Assembly: GCF_047511655.1 (NCBI RefSeq)
Contig: NC_133403.1
Coordinates: 12,273,014 to 12,337,013 of the forward strand
Source of the DNA: Castor canadensis
Lineage: Eukaryota; Chordata; Mammalia; Rodentia; Castoridae
Reading direction: 5' to 3'
DNA: 64,000 bases
Shown here one piece after another: positions 47,240 to 58,140 of the stretch; position 1 is the first letter of the stretch, and every line of letters begins with the position of its first letter. Below the pieces are notes generated by a model. The model was given only the letters and a program-made list of their open reading frames with translations, was not told the DNA's origin and searched no databases. The position numbers and the translations under genes are program-made.

Positions 47240-47790
47240 GATGTTAAACAAAAGAATTAGGGTGTAGACTGTTTTCTTTGCAAAAAGTCATCATTAATTT
47301 TTTAAAGTGTGCAATATTGTCCTCAACAAAACACATACAAAATGAGTTGTCTGTTCCTAATAAATATTTTCTAGATTAAGTATTTGTAATGCTATCAATT
47401 ATTTATCTCCATATATGGAGGATGCATAATTTGTAATAAAATGCAGAAAGGATTTTAATTTTTCTGCACAATATATGAAATTGAGTTTTTGACTAATACA
47501 TGAATAAATTGACTCTAATCTTTTCCTGTCACTATATACAGTATTGTTTTAGGTATAAATCTCTTATTTTATAGATATTTTTAAAAAATTAATCTCTAAT
47601 ATTTAAGGACCGACATAAATCTCTGTAACGGGGCATTTCGGCAGGTTCCCATTTATAAGACTTGTCTTTTCATGTGGTCCACTGAATCATCAGCCACACA
47701 TGCCAGAATCGCGCCAGGGCTCCATAAACACTTACAAATATTCATAATTTACAAAATCAATGCTGCATTGGCTATAATGAGGCAACAGTG
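47240..47790. promoter_or_regulatory. AT-rich candidate conserved element 2 with CArG box
   Basis: About 550 bases of unique AT-rich DNA have no SINE, LINE or LTR signature. It holds a perfect palindromic CArG box, CCATATATGG, at 47409-47418, which fits serum response factor. Next to it are ATGCATAAT and many TAAT and TTTAT words, and the block ends with a CG-containing stretch around 47705-47720. It is the strongest-looking non-coding element in the window, by composition only. Confidence 0.45.
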
Positions 47791-49084
47791 GACCCTTTGG
47801 AGGGCAGGAGGAGCAGCACTGGCCTTGTCCTGCAGATCAAGGGCTCCATGACACGTGGGCACAAGGCAAAGTCGCAGACAGGACCATCAACATGAGGGTG
47901 CATTGTGGGCAACAGCTGAAGAAGCCAAGCTGACTCTTGTGGCATGACCCAGAGTTGGAGGGCTGAAGGCACAGCAGTGTTGCCAACCACTGTGGACCCC
48001 CAACCATTGACTCCACAAACGTGGACACAAGGCTGGCACTCACCTGGGAAGCTGACTGAATTCAGTAACTATGCACCAAGCACTTATACTAGGCCCTATC
48101 CAGACCCTGGTGATGGGGCATATGGGGAGCCCTGACTCACTCTCAGATGTGACGTGGGGTGGTAACTACCCCAGGCCTGGCTCAGCCAAGCCAGGAAACC
48201 TTCCTGGAAGAATTGGTACTGTGTGGGCTAGAGCACCCGTCCTGCCAACAGCTTGCTATATGACTCCAGTGAGCCTGCCCCTGCTCTGGGCCTCAGTTTC
48301 TCCACCTGGAATCACAGATCCAGTTTTGAGTCCCCAAGACTCAAATGGGAGGCCACTCCCATTTTGGAGCCTGTTTCCTCTACAAAGTGGAACTGATAGC
48401 TCCTCAGGGTGGCAAAGGTCTGAACTCCAAGAAACAGACATCAGGGGCAGGCTCATGGGCCACTCTGAGCCAGTCATTGTATCTCATCTTCTACCACAGT
48501 GATTGGATGAAGGGGGGATCACATGACCTGAGCCAGGCTGATCAAAGTGTTTCCTTGGAATTTTTCAGACCACAGCAAGTTAGGCCCCTTTCTCCCTGGA
48601 GGGGCTTTGAAGGTGCAATCCTGACCCAATTGCCTATGGTCTGAGGGCCATGCCTGGGGGCCTATGAGGTCCTCATCCACACTGTCCTGGAACACTTCTC
48701 TGGACTATGGATACTCACACTAGAATCGGGGTGCTCTCGGGCCCGGGAGAGCACAGAATTAGCATATAATTAGCGTAATGTTCATAACTCAGCATTACCT
48801 TTCTTGTTGAGAGTTGGGGCTTATGGAAGGGGTTCAGAACCCAGGGCCTTGGCTTAATTCTATTCTGGCTGACTTGTCTCGTTCAGGGACTGCAGTCTCA
48901 GGAAACAGAAAGAATCATTTCATGGAAAATGCTCAATCATTGGAGAACCAGAGTTTAAAGTATGTTTTGAAAACTGAGAAGCAAGCCCTCCAAATTAAAA
49001 GCAGGACATCCATGTTACCTCCCAGGGCTGCAGAACACAAAGAGCCAAAATGCCATGAGGCAAAAAGGTATACAACAGAGGTGT
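47791..49084. other. Intergenic sequence
   Basis: No gene was recognised. It contains a MIR-like fragment (48238-48315) and a hairpin next to a homeodomain-type AT-rich patch (48731-48812). Confidence 0.55.
48238..48315 (-). repeat. MIR-like SINE fragment
   Basis: 'agcttgctatatgactcc' and 'tgggcctcagtttctccacctgga' follow the reversed MIR order. Confidence 0.65.
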
Positions 49085-49392
49085 GAAATAGGCCAGTCAC
49101 AAAAGGACAAATGCTGTATGATCTCACTTATATACAGAGTAGTCAAATTCCTAGGGACAGAAAGTAGACTGATGGTTGCCAGGGACTTGGGAAAGGGTGG
49201 GGACTTGTTTAATGGGTACAAAGTTTTGGTTTTGCTTTGGAGGGGTGAAAATGTTCCGTGGATGGATGGTGGCCATGGTTGCACAATAGTGTAAAGGATT
49301 TAACACCACTGAACTGTGTTTTTAACCATAAAAATGGTTAAAAAGATGAATTTTATGTTATGGGTATTTTATCATAATTAGAAAAAAAAATG
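49085..49392 (+). mobile_element. L1M-type LINE 3' end
   Basis: The run 'cacaaaaggacaaatgctgtatgatctcacttatatac', 'gggacagaaagtagactgatggttgccaggg', 'tggatggtggccatggttgcacaatagtg' and 'ccactgaactgtgtttttaaccataaaaatggttaaaa' followed by an A-rich end is the familiar 3' end of old mammalian L1. Only the non-coding 3' part remains. A perfect 11-bp inverted repeat (49319-49329 and 49334-49344) lies near its end. Confidence 0.8.
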
Positions 49393-50773
49393 ACATCCCA
49401 CTCTCCTCCCCCAAAAAGCCAGTTTTATACAAAAATAGGTCTCTATTTCACTGTATTGTTTATAATGCAGGATCACCTACTGAGTGAATGTCCTAAATCT
49501 ACAATCTTTAACTCAATAAATGGATCATTTTAGTTAAAAGTTAAAAAAAAAAAACACACACACACAAGAAGAGGAAAATGATGACAAAATGGGACACATA
49601 AAACCGGACGAATGAAACAAGACCGGGCATCTGTCACACTGTGATGAAAAGGTTTCAAATTGCCCTCTAGAAGACAGATGCCCTCGGACAGGTCAAAGCA
49701 ATGAAAATGCCCTCTGCATAGCTTTACCGGAGGCCAAGACCTGGCAGGAGCTCCAGGTGGGGCCCATAGGGAGGGAGGCAGGCAAGATAAGCACTTCTTT
49801 GCAATACTGAAGGGCCTGTGTGAGCTGGCTTGTGCTGAGCTTGGGGACACAGTGGCTAATGTGGACTGGATACAGGAAGCAGGAAACAAGAGCCACAAAG
49901 AAAAGTGCAGTGTCAGAGAGGTCCCTAACAGATGATCTTTCTTGAAGAATATGGCTCCTCCTCTCCCAGGGCAATCAGCCCCTAGCTCCACCCAAGAGCT
50001 GGCTATTGGGGACATGATGGGACTGTAGTTATTTCTATAACAATCTGGACTCAGTCAGAGGTCACAAGCAGTTGTGGATCCAGGAGCCCAAGAAACCTGT
50101 GGGAATGGGCTACACTAGTGTGTCATGTCTATGAGTTGTGAGTTTTCAATGCATTTTCATATATTTTTTTAAATTCTCAAAATGAAAATTATAATGAAAA
50201 GACACAAGAACCAGAAACCATGTGAAGACAACAGACCAAAGAGTAGCCAGGAAGGATCAGGAACAGGAGGCCTATCCCCTTGGAGTCCACCACTGTCCAG
50301 GCTATTCAACAGGCCTCAGGGACTTTAGCTGGTGTCAGGCAGCAAGGGGTGGGCCATGGAGCTCTCCTGCAGACAAGGGAGGTTGGGCAGCTAGAACCTG
50401 TTAGGTCCTTCCATCCCTCCATCACCCTGCTTCCCCCAGAGCAGTATTAAACACACCTTTTACTTTCTGTGCTTCTGATGCTGTAACATCTTGGGGCCTT
50501 GCTGACCCTCTGGGAGGTTAGCCAATTTCTCATATCTTATGTATCCAAACCAGCCAATCCACAGCCTACATTCTACCACCTCCTTCACTGGGTTCTCACA
50601 CCCAGGCCACCAAGCCCCTGCTCTAATCACCCCAGGGCCAGTTATTAGACAAAGTAGGGACAGGCCCTGGGCCCTGAAGCCAAATAAAATTATTCAAACT
50701 GCTCCATCCTAGTCCTGTTCACCCTGCCTTACCCATTCTTTCCAACCAAAGCCATGGTAAAAGTTCTTGCCCA
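49393..50773. other. Intergenic sequence with A-rich retroposon-like tail
   Basis: No gene was recognised. The stretch 49420-49565 is AT-rich and ends in an A12 run followed by CACACACACA, like a retroposon tail. The 161-codon minus-strand frame at 49530-50015 has no recognisable domain. Confidence 0.5.
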
Positions 50774-50993
50774 GCCAGGCACTGGTGACTCACACCTGTA
50801 ATCCTAACTACTCATGAGGCAGAGATCAGGAAGATCACAGTTTGAAGCCAGCCTGGGCAAATTCTATCTTGAAAATACTCATCACAAAAAAAGGATTGGT
50901 GGAGCAGCTCAAGTGGTAGAGTACCTGCCTAGCAAGTGTGAGGTCCTGAGTTCATGAGTTCAAACCCTAGTACCACCACCAAAAAAAAAAAAA
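50774..50993 (+). mobile_element. Composite B1/ID-like SINE (sense)
   Basis: A B1-like part 'gccaggcactggtgactcacacctgtaatcctaactac … ccagcctgggcaaattctatcttgaaaatac' is followed by the ID-like part 'caagtggtagagtacctgcctagcaagtgtgaggtcctgag' and an A-tail. It has a small internal duplication of GAGTTCAT. It is the best-preserved copy in the window and the main evidence for the rodent group. Confidence 0.93.
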
Positions 50994-51183
50994 GGGGGGC
51001 ACTTGCCCACGTTTTCCCCTAGTTCCTTCCACCTCCTGACTGGCCTTGGTGTTTCCCCTGTGGCCCCATGGTATGGATGGCCCTGCTGTTGGGAACTGTG
51101 AGTAATAAACTGTTTCTTACAGAGCAGTCGTCTCCTGATGGTTGGCCTTCTCGTACCTGAATAATAATAAACTATGTTTTGTT

Positions 51184-51390
51184 TCTTTTTTTTTTTTTTT
51201 CCTTTTTGGCGATACTGGTTTTGAACTCAGGGCTTCATGCTTGCTAAGCAGGCGCTCTACCCCAGCCCTTTTTGCTTTAGCTATTTTTCAGGCAAGGGCT
51301 CTCATTTTTTGCCTAGGGCTGTCCATGGACTTTGACCTATCTATGACTCCCTAGTAGTTGGGATTACAGGTATGTGCCACCATGTCCAGG
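51184..51390 (-). mobile_element. Composite B1/ID-like SINE (antisense), decayed
   Basis: Long T run, 'ggcgatactggttttgaactcagggcttcatgcttgctaagcaggcgctctacc', then a diverged B1-like part ending 'gggattacaggtatgtgccaccatgtccagg'. Confidence 0.85.
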
Positions 51391-52312
51391 GGTGGACAGC
51401 AGCATGGGAGATCCCCAATCTTCTAGGCCCCAGCCCTGCTACCTAGCTTTTCTCTTGCCTAGGGTGGATGGGGGACCTGGCCTCAGCCTGGCTACAGGGG
51501 ATCAGGGAACAATTTCTGTCTCAGACTTTAGTGCCTCCAGGGGACTACTTGGGCCATAGTGTAGCCCAGGCAGCTGTGGCCTTTTATCCCAGGCTGGATA
51601 GCCAACCACACTGGGAGACCCAGACAACACTGTTGGGGTGGGTCACTCTTGCCCCTTCACCAAGCATGTCTGTTGGGGGTCGGGGACAGATTGTGTCTTC
51701 CAGGCAAAGGACAGCAGTAGACTGAAGAGAAGGATTACCAGCCAGGCTGTACAGCCTCGACTTTCTTGGGGGCCTCCCCATCCTGGGCTTGACAGGTGGT
51801 AGAACCCATCTCTACAGCAGTGATATCCAGGACTTAGCAGCTACAGCGGGGCCAGCAGCTACCAACTGGAAAGTTACCTCATCACAGAAGTCATCAGGGC
51901 TGACTGAAGGTGAGGGGGCTAGAGGATCAACCCCAAAACCCATCGGCATTTATATGGGCAAGAGCGGGAGAGGCTAAGGCTAGCGTACAGACAGGCACAG
52001 AGCAGTGTGGTAGGGAGTCAGAGAGATGAAGCAATACAGGACTAGGTTGTAAAGATGGTTCTCGTCTTTGTGCAGGGCAGGCTAGAGGAAGGTTGGGCAT
52101 GGGTCATGGGGATCAGTCCTGTGTGGGAATAGGAAGGGCCATGCCCAGTGGAAGGGGCACCTATCCCCACAACTCCACAGTGTGGGAGAAGGCTAGGAGG
52201 ATGGGGCCTGGGCTCCTCAGGTTGTCAGATTGGCAGTTAGGAGCATGTGTGAGGTGGAGTAGACACAGGCTTGTCCAGCCTAGTTACATATACATATGGA
52301 AGGACACAACTG
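51391..52312. other. Intergenic sequence, nothing recognised
   Basis: Unique DNA between a SINE and the local duplication. No gene, RNA or repeat family was recognised. Confidence 0.5.
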
Positions 52313-52674
52313 AATCTTCTCACACAGGATGGCTGTCTGGACGTGCCACACACAAGGGCAGGGAGAAGAGATAAGCAGTCTTGTCTGGGGTCCCTGCAGG
52401 GACCATATCATACCCAGTGTCTGGATTTCTTGAAACTAAACCCAAATTTGGTCACCCTCGTCTTCATGTAGAATGGACACTGTTCCCAAAACACCTGTCA
52501 TGAGCAAAGAATCCTCTCCAGGGTCTCTGACCCCTGCTGGGAACTCTGAGAGTTGGGGTCTCCTCCGGAGGTCAAGGCAACAATTCCTAGAGTCTTGGTC
52601 AAGGACTGCAACCCAAGCCTCAATTTCCTCTTATTGAATAAGGCAGAGGACAGTGCTGGGGTCAGGGATAGGGT
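52313..52674 (+). repeat. Local duplication, unit A (direct copy)
   Basis: About 360 bases match, in reverse complement, the segment 54338-54725. The longest perfect block is 23 bases (52512-52534 against 54501-54523). Part of the unit is MIR-like, but the match runs well beyond the MIR, so this is a duplication of local DNA. Confidence 0.8.
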
Positions 52675-52676
52675 AC

Positions 52677-53073
52677 TTTTTTTGGTGGTACTGGGGTTTG
52701 AACTCAGGGTTTTGTGCTTGCTAAGCAAGCACTCTATTGTTTGAGGCACGCCTCCAGCCCTTTCTGATTATTTTGGAGATAAGGTCTCACTTTTTGCCCA
52801 GGCTGGGCTGGACCAAGATCCTCTTATATTATGCTTCCCCCTTATCTGGGAGGACAGGTGCAAACCTGTTGAGATGGGATCTCCTGAACTTTTTTGCCTG
52901 GGCTGGTCTGGAACAGTGGTCTTCCTAATCTCATCCTTTCACATAGCTGGGATGATAGGCGTGGTAGAAATGGGATCTCTTGACCTTTTAGTTTGGACTG
53001 CCCTTGAAATGTGGCCCTCCAGATTTTAGCCTCCCAAGTAGCTAGGATTACAGTGTGAGACACTGGCACCCAG
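52677..53073 (-). mobile_element. Composite SINE with several B1-like monomers (antisense)
   Basis: Reversed A-tail (T run), ID-like 'ggtactggggtttgaactcagggttttgtgcttgctaagcaagcactctattg', then about three B1-like units (each with 'gggatctc' or 'aggtctcac' and a 'gctgggatgat' or 'gctaggattacag' end). It separates units A and B of the local duplication and is absent from the other copy, so it inserted after the duplication or was never copied. Confidence 0.82.
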
Positions 53074-53089
53074 TGCAAGTGACACTTTC

Positions 53090-53330
53090 AATGAAGAGCC
53101 ATGCTCATGTCACTTGGGCCCACTTGTGGGAGAAGCAGTTGCTGGCCTGGCTTCCTGTTCATCTAGCACTGAAAGGGCCCTCTGTGAAGGAAGAGTGTCT
53201 AGTACAGAGGGCCAGGAGAGCAAGAACCCTCAAAGGAAGCAGGCCAGGGAGACATCCCAGGCAGAGGCAAAGGCATCAGCAAAGCCCTGGAGGCTGAACC
53301 CCTCTCGGCACCAGGTTCTGGGTTGACTTG
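53090..53330 (+). repeat. Local duplication, unit B (copy 1)
   Basis: It matches 54774-55022 in the same direction. Shared blocks include 'gaagagcca/aaagagcca', 'cctgttcatc', 'gaggagtgtc/aagagtgtc', 'ccctcaaaggaa' and 'ggccagggag'. Similarity by eye is about three quarters, so the event is old. Confidence 0.8.
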
Positions 53331-53379
53331 GTCCTAGCCTAGAATCCCAGGGTAGCATCTGAGGGGCCTTAGGGACCAA

Positions 53380-53460
53380 CTACTGGACAACCTGGAAACT
53401 GAGGCCCAGAGCCCTGACACCTGCCTCCCTATGGTCAGCAGCACCTCAGGGCCTTCCGTC
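53380..53460 (+). repeat. MIR-like SINE fragment
   Basis: 'ctggacaacctggaaactgaggcccagagccctgacacctgcc' matches sense MIR. Confidence 0.55.
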
Positions 53461-53769
53461 TATGCACATCAGCTGACACAGATGTGCTCACCACAGGCCA
53501 GATCCACCCACTGATGCTCAGCAATCCATGATGTAATTATACAGCCCAGAGCACAGGACAGGCTGTCAGCAGGCCTGGCTGACACTCCTTCATGGCTCCT
53601 GCATCCCAAGCAGTGGGCACTCCTGGCACCAGGTGGGATTCAAGACCCTGACTCAGATTCCAAAACCCATTCCAATGGGTTCCTGCCTCTCCCAGAGATC
53701 ACCCATGGGTGCTAAGGAGGCTTGAGCCCCAACTGGCTAAGTTTCCCATCTTCCTGCCATCAGCCTATC

Positions 53770-53935
53770 TATGTGTGTGTGTGTGTGCAGGTACCTGGGC
53801 ATGCATGTGCCTGCATACATATATGAAGGTGTACATGCATGAGCGTTGTGTGGATGTGAACATGTGTGATACGTGTGCATCTGTGCACATTCGTGTGCAT
53901 GTGAACACAGGTATACACATATGCCCACAGGTGTG
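53770..53935. repeat. TG-rich alternating block
   Basis: Imperfect TG/CATG units, with a pure (TG) run at about 53772-53788, then GTGTGCATCTGTGCACATTCGTGTGCATGTG-like words. Confidence 0.8.
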
Positions 53936-54337
53936 GAGACCTCCAAATATGGTGGCTTTCCTAAGGATGGGCACTGGAAGGGGCTCTATGTTCACAAGGT
54001 CCTGTGCTAGTACATACTGGGAACATCACGGGAACCAGTTTTAAATGGGCATGGGCAAGGCTGCCTCCCATACTGCATAAGACATCTGTGCCCATACCAG
54101 GTTTCAGGAGGACAGAGCCAGGTTAGTGTCCCCCTCAACCATCTGACATCCCCAAGTTTGGGCACAAACAGAGGAAGTAGCCACCCAGACCTATGGTTTC
54201 TGTCACTTGAAGAAGGATAGGGCAGCCTCCAAGGCCAAGAGCTCTGAGGACAGCAGCCTGCCCACCAGAGGAGCCCCTTGCCTGCTGGGAATGGGGACAC
54301 AGGATGGACAGAAGCTGGAAGATTGAAGATGGTGGAG

Positions 54338-54725
54338 AGGTACTGTCTCCTGCCCCAGGTAGAGACTACACTCCATCTAATAAAGGGAAACTGAGTCTCA
54401 AGTACAGGCCTTGACCAAGATCACAGGAATTGCTAGCTTGGCCTCCGGAGTGTGGGCCCTGCAAACTTAGAAGGGATCCTGACTTTCAGAATTCCAGGTG
54501 GGGGTCAGAGACCCTGGAGAGGACTCTTGGCCCCTGGCAGGTGTTTTAGAAATAGCGCTCCATGCTATATGAAGATGAGGGTGACCAGAGTTGGGTTTAA
54601 TTTCAGGAAATCCAGACACTGCCCTTGGTATGGCTCCAGCAGGGACCTCAGACTACACCACTAATCTCTCCTCTCTGTCCTTGTGTGTGGTGCTTCCAGA
54701 CAGCCACCCTGTATGGGGAGACTTT
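54338..54725 (-). repeat. Local duplication, unit A' (inverted copy)
   Basis: Reverse complement of unit A at 52313-52674. It includes a MIR-like part (about 54365-54430 on the + strand) that is also present, inverted, in unit A. It lies directly before unit B', so in this copy A is flipped relative to B. Confidence 0.8.
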
Positions 54726-54773
54726 GTCATTTTTGTCTTCACCTCTGTTCCTGCTTCTCCACACTCTACTTGT

Positions 54774-55022
54774 GAATAAAGAGCCACACTTGTATCACCC
54801 ACACGTGGGAGGAGCAGCTGATGGCTCCTTGATCCTTGCCTGGCCTCCTGTTCATCCAGTGCCAATGGGGACCCCTCTGTGGAGGAGGAGTGTCCTTCCA
54901 GGTGGTGAAGGGTCAGGAGAGTGAGAGCCCTCAAAGGAAAGTGGCCAGGGAGGCATCCTAGGCAGAAGCTAAGGATGAGCACAGTCCTGGAAGCTGGATA
55001 TCTCACAGCATCAGTGTCTAGG
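54774..55022 (+). repeat. Local duplication, unit B' (copy 2)
   Basis: Same direction as unit B at 53090-53330. Together with A' it forms the second copy of the rearranged duplication. Confidence 0.8.
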
Positions 55023-56139
55023 TCTAGAGCAGTTCATGGAGGCTGCAGTGAACAAGGATCATAGGTACCCCACCAGCTGGGGAGAATAGATGCCAGGAAG
55101 ACACTGAAGCAGAGAGGTCACATGACTTCAGGTCACATGGCTGGTCTGGAACTTGCACCTAGCTCCCCCAACTGCTGGGTTCATGACCGTTGGTGATCTA
55201 TTGGGGGGTTCTTGGCCCATCCCACCTTATAAGGGCTCCAGGCCCCGAGTGACACCTTTGCATGCATGAGCCTTGCTGTGTGTGAGCTCCCAGGTCTTGC
55301 TGCTCCAGTCCTAACAAGTTGGACACCTCCTATAGCTATGTCCCCAAGGCGTGGGCCCTGGGGACCATCCATGAAGAAATGGAAGCCTTCAGGGCCCAGA
55401 CTGGACCCTCCTCTTCATGCTGGCCTGAGTGCATTCCCATTCTTGGTTCTGCATACCTCAGTTTACCCTCTCCTCCTCTCTGGAACTTGCAGATAAGCCC
55501 CCGGGGTTGCCTAGCCCACAGGGTGGGGCGGAGGCACAATTCAGCATCTGCCTCTCTTCCCTGGGAGCCCAGGACCCTCTGCAGGCCTTGCTCATGGCTC
55601 CCCACTTTCCTACAGGACTGTGGTGCCAGCAACCACCACCTCCCCCACCCCCCACTCTGCTCCAACTGCAATGCCACCCCCCAAGTGTCAATATGATAAG
55701 GCAAACAGCGCCCTATTCCTTCAAGGTGTACAACTTCAATGACAAGTAAAATTGAATCTTTTTTGTGTTTTTATTTTTATTATATTTTTATTATTTTCTT
55801 TGTAATTTGCCACGGGTTTCATGTGCTGGTCTTTCTTCCAAGTCTCAGAAGGACAGTTGGGTTCCCACTGGCTTATGAGACCTTTGGATGTCAAGCTTAC
55901 AGACCTGCTCTGTGCTCTGGGCAGCAAATGTTCCTTTCCAAAAAAGTCTGCATCCTAGGGGACAAGCCCCAAGCAAAGGTAAGTTGTGACAGTGGACACA
56001 GTGGCCCCCACAGCCACCTCTGGGATATTGTCCAAACGCACTTGGCAATAGAGTAGAGTCAGTAAAGGGTAGTGGCAGTAAAGTCACCCACAGGCTGTGC
56101 CCTGTGTCAGGCATGGAGCTCTGGACAGTAGCTTCTATC

Positions 56140-56235
56140 TATGAGGATCACTCTCGGGACAGGCTACCAGTGGGGATTGGAACCAGGGCCACACAGCTAG
56201 AAGAAGCAATACTGGGATTTGAACATTCCTAGGCT
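56140..56235 (+). repeat. MIR-like SINE fragment
   Basis: 'ggattggaaccagggccacacagctagaagaagcaatactgggatttgaacattcc' matches sense MIR. Confidence 0.6.
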
Positions 56236-56499
56236 AACACCCACTCTGCCTGGACACCCCTCCCCAACACAAGTGTCTCTTGCAAGGCCCCTGTCCCCAA
56301 ATCACAGACCTGTGTGGCCTGAAGTCAGGGGGCTGCTCCAGATTTGGGTAGGGGATGTCAGCAGACTCTGACAGAGGTCCTAATTCCCCCCAGGGACTGG
56401 TGTCTACCCTGGAGACCCGGCCCTGTGGCTCCTGCCCGCCCCAGGCTAGAGCTGACTCCCTGAGTGACAGCAATTAGGGCCGTGGCTGGCAGTTCAGCC

Positions 56500-56730
56500 C
56501 GTGCCCCCCCACACACAAAGCACCTGACGTCGCGCAGCTCCCCGGGGGCGCCGCGCTCCGGCTGTGGCTGAGGCGCTTGGAATCGGCTCTTTCTGCTGTA
56601 AAAATGGAAACATCCCCTATGTGAGACACAAGCTGGCGAGGAGAACGCCGCTGTGAAATCACACCCGTGGCAGGGCGGGCGGTGGCTGGGGGCCCTGGGC
56701 CTGCCAGCGAAAGAGAGCCGCGTGCATGAG
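56500..56730. promoter_or_regulatory. Orphan CpG-rich patch with CRE-like site
   Basis: CpG density rises locally (GACGTCGCGC, GGGGGCGCCGCGCTCCGG, GGCGAGGAGAACGCCGC, GAGAGCCGCGTGC) far from any recognised gene. A TGACGTCG word at 56525-56532 resembles a CREB/ATF site. It may be a distal promoter, an enhancer, or the promoter of an unknown non-coding RNA. Confidence 0.45.
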
Positions 56731-57825
56731 GCAGGAAACCAAGAACCTGGGGGTGCAGGGGCGAGGTGCAGTCCCCCCAGCCAGACAACCCTGCTAGAAC
56801 ACAGGCTGGGCCCTCTCTGCCTTGAACCCTTCTTTTCCCAAAACAGCAACAGAGTTGGCTGCATCCGGCTTCCCACTCTCGCCCCGAGATGCTGGAATAG
56901 CTGTGAGGGAGGTGATGTGGGGTGCTATGCCGAGAGGGCTATCCAAACCAAATTGAGCGACTTTCCTCCCCGGGAGAAGGGCAAGGGCCCAGCAAGGTGT
57001 GTTTAGACTTCTGCTGCCAGTTGGGGTGTAATGGTGTCTGTGGGGTGTGCCAAGCTGCCCAGCAGGGTTGGGGGGAGGCCTCAGAAGCAGACGTACACAC
57101 CACACATACATAGGACCTTGGCCACATGTCCCCAGACACAGTCAAGCTGACACAGGGCTCCTTGATCATCCCAGGTGGAGATCAAAGTCACCCCACTTTC
57201 CTGTTCAGGACCCTCCTCCCTAGTCCTCCATGGGCACTGCTCAGCTGCAGCTCAGCACCTTGGATCTGAAATCTTCATGTAACTGCAAACAGCCTTGCAC
57301 ACCCACAGGCATGAGGAACACGTGTTATGCGTGTGAAACGCCCCCATCCAGCCTGCTGTTCTCACCTCCAGGTTTACAAGGACACGGCATGGTGCCCATA
57401 TGCTGTGGTTAACAACGGACATTGGCCAAGGAAAGGCCAGGGCCCACAGGGTTCATAGCCGCCACCTCTGTGGGGTGCAGTTGGCAAACCCACAGGCAGC
57501 TCCCCACTGCTGGCACTTTCTCTGTGGGGCTACAGGTTAGCATGAGGCAGACAGAAGAACCAGTCTTGCTAGGGTAGATGAGGAGTGTCTGCGTCCTCCA
57601 GTTCCAGGTCTGAGCCCAATTCCCTGGATGGTAATGACATTCCCATCCACACCGGGAGGCCACAGAGTCCACTCTGAAGACCCAGGCCCCCTGGACCACA
57701 GAACCAGGGGCTCCTAGCCTTGAGACTACCTCTGGGCTTGACAAACTCATCCAGCCCTCCTCACTACTGAAGCAGAGGCTGTAGGAGCCAAAGTCGTGTG
57801 TGGGTGCAAAACCCACACCACGTGC

Positions 57826-58140
57826 ACACTCATTTGTGCGTTCAGGTACTCGCACATTCACATATATGTACGCCCTCTCACATTTGCATGACCACTCACA
57901 GCGGCGTGTCCACCACAAACATACCCTAACACACTCACACGTGCCCCCTTGCCCATCCACACTCACACAGCACTCCTGCATCCACACACTCCAGAACTTG
58001 CTGACATACACACGCATGCCCACTCACATGGCATCCCCATGATCGCTCAGGTATGTGCACATGTTCACGCGACCATCCCACGTGGACATGGATGTATTCA
58101 CCCACTCACAGTTTACGCACTCACTCACACAACTACGTGT
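57826..58140. repeat. CA-rich alternating block
   Basis: Imperfect CACACA and CACGTG words run over about 300 bases. They explain the long open frames on both strands here. Confidence 0.8.

Larger units (their letters stand above)
53331..54337. other. Intergenic sequence between duplicated blocks
   Basis: No gene was recognised. It contains a MIR-like fragment (53380-53460) and a TG-rich block (53770-53935). Confidence 0.55.

Noticed and set aside
50905-50965. tRNA-like segment with 'gtggtagagtacctgcctagcaag … gttcaaaccc'
   Set aside because: These are the A- and B-box remnants of an ID-like SINE fused to B1; there is no cloverleaf and it is part of a retroposon.
57409-58023. 204-codon minus-strand frame
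   Set aside because: Its N-terminal part is made of the CA-rich repeat; the Val/Cys/Glu-rich peptide is a repeat product.
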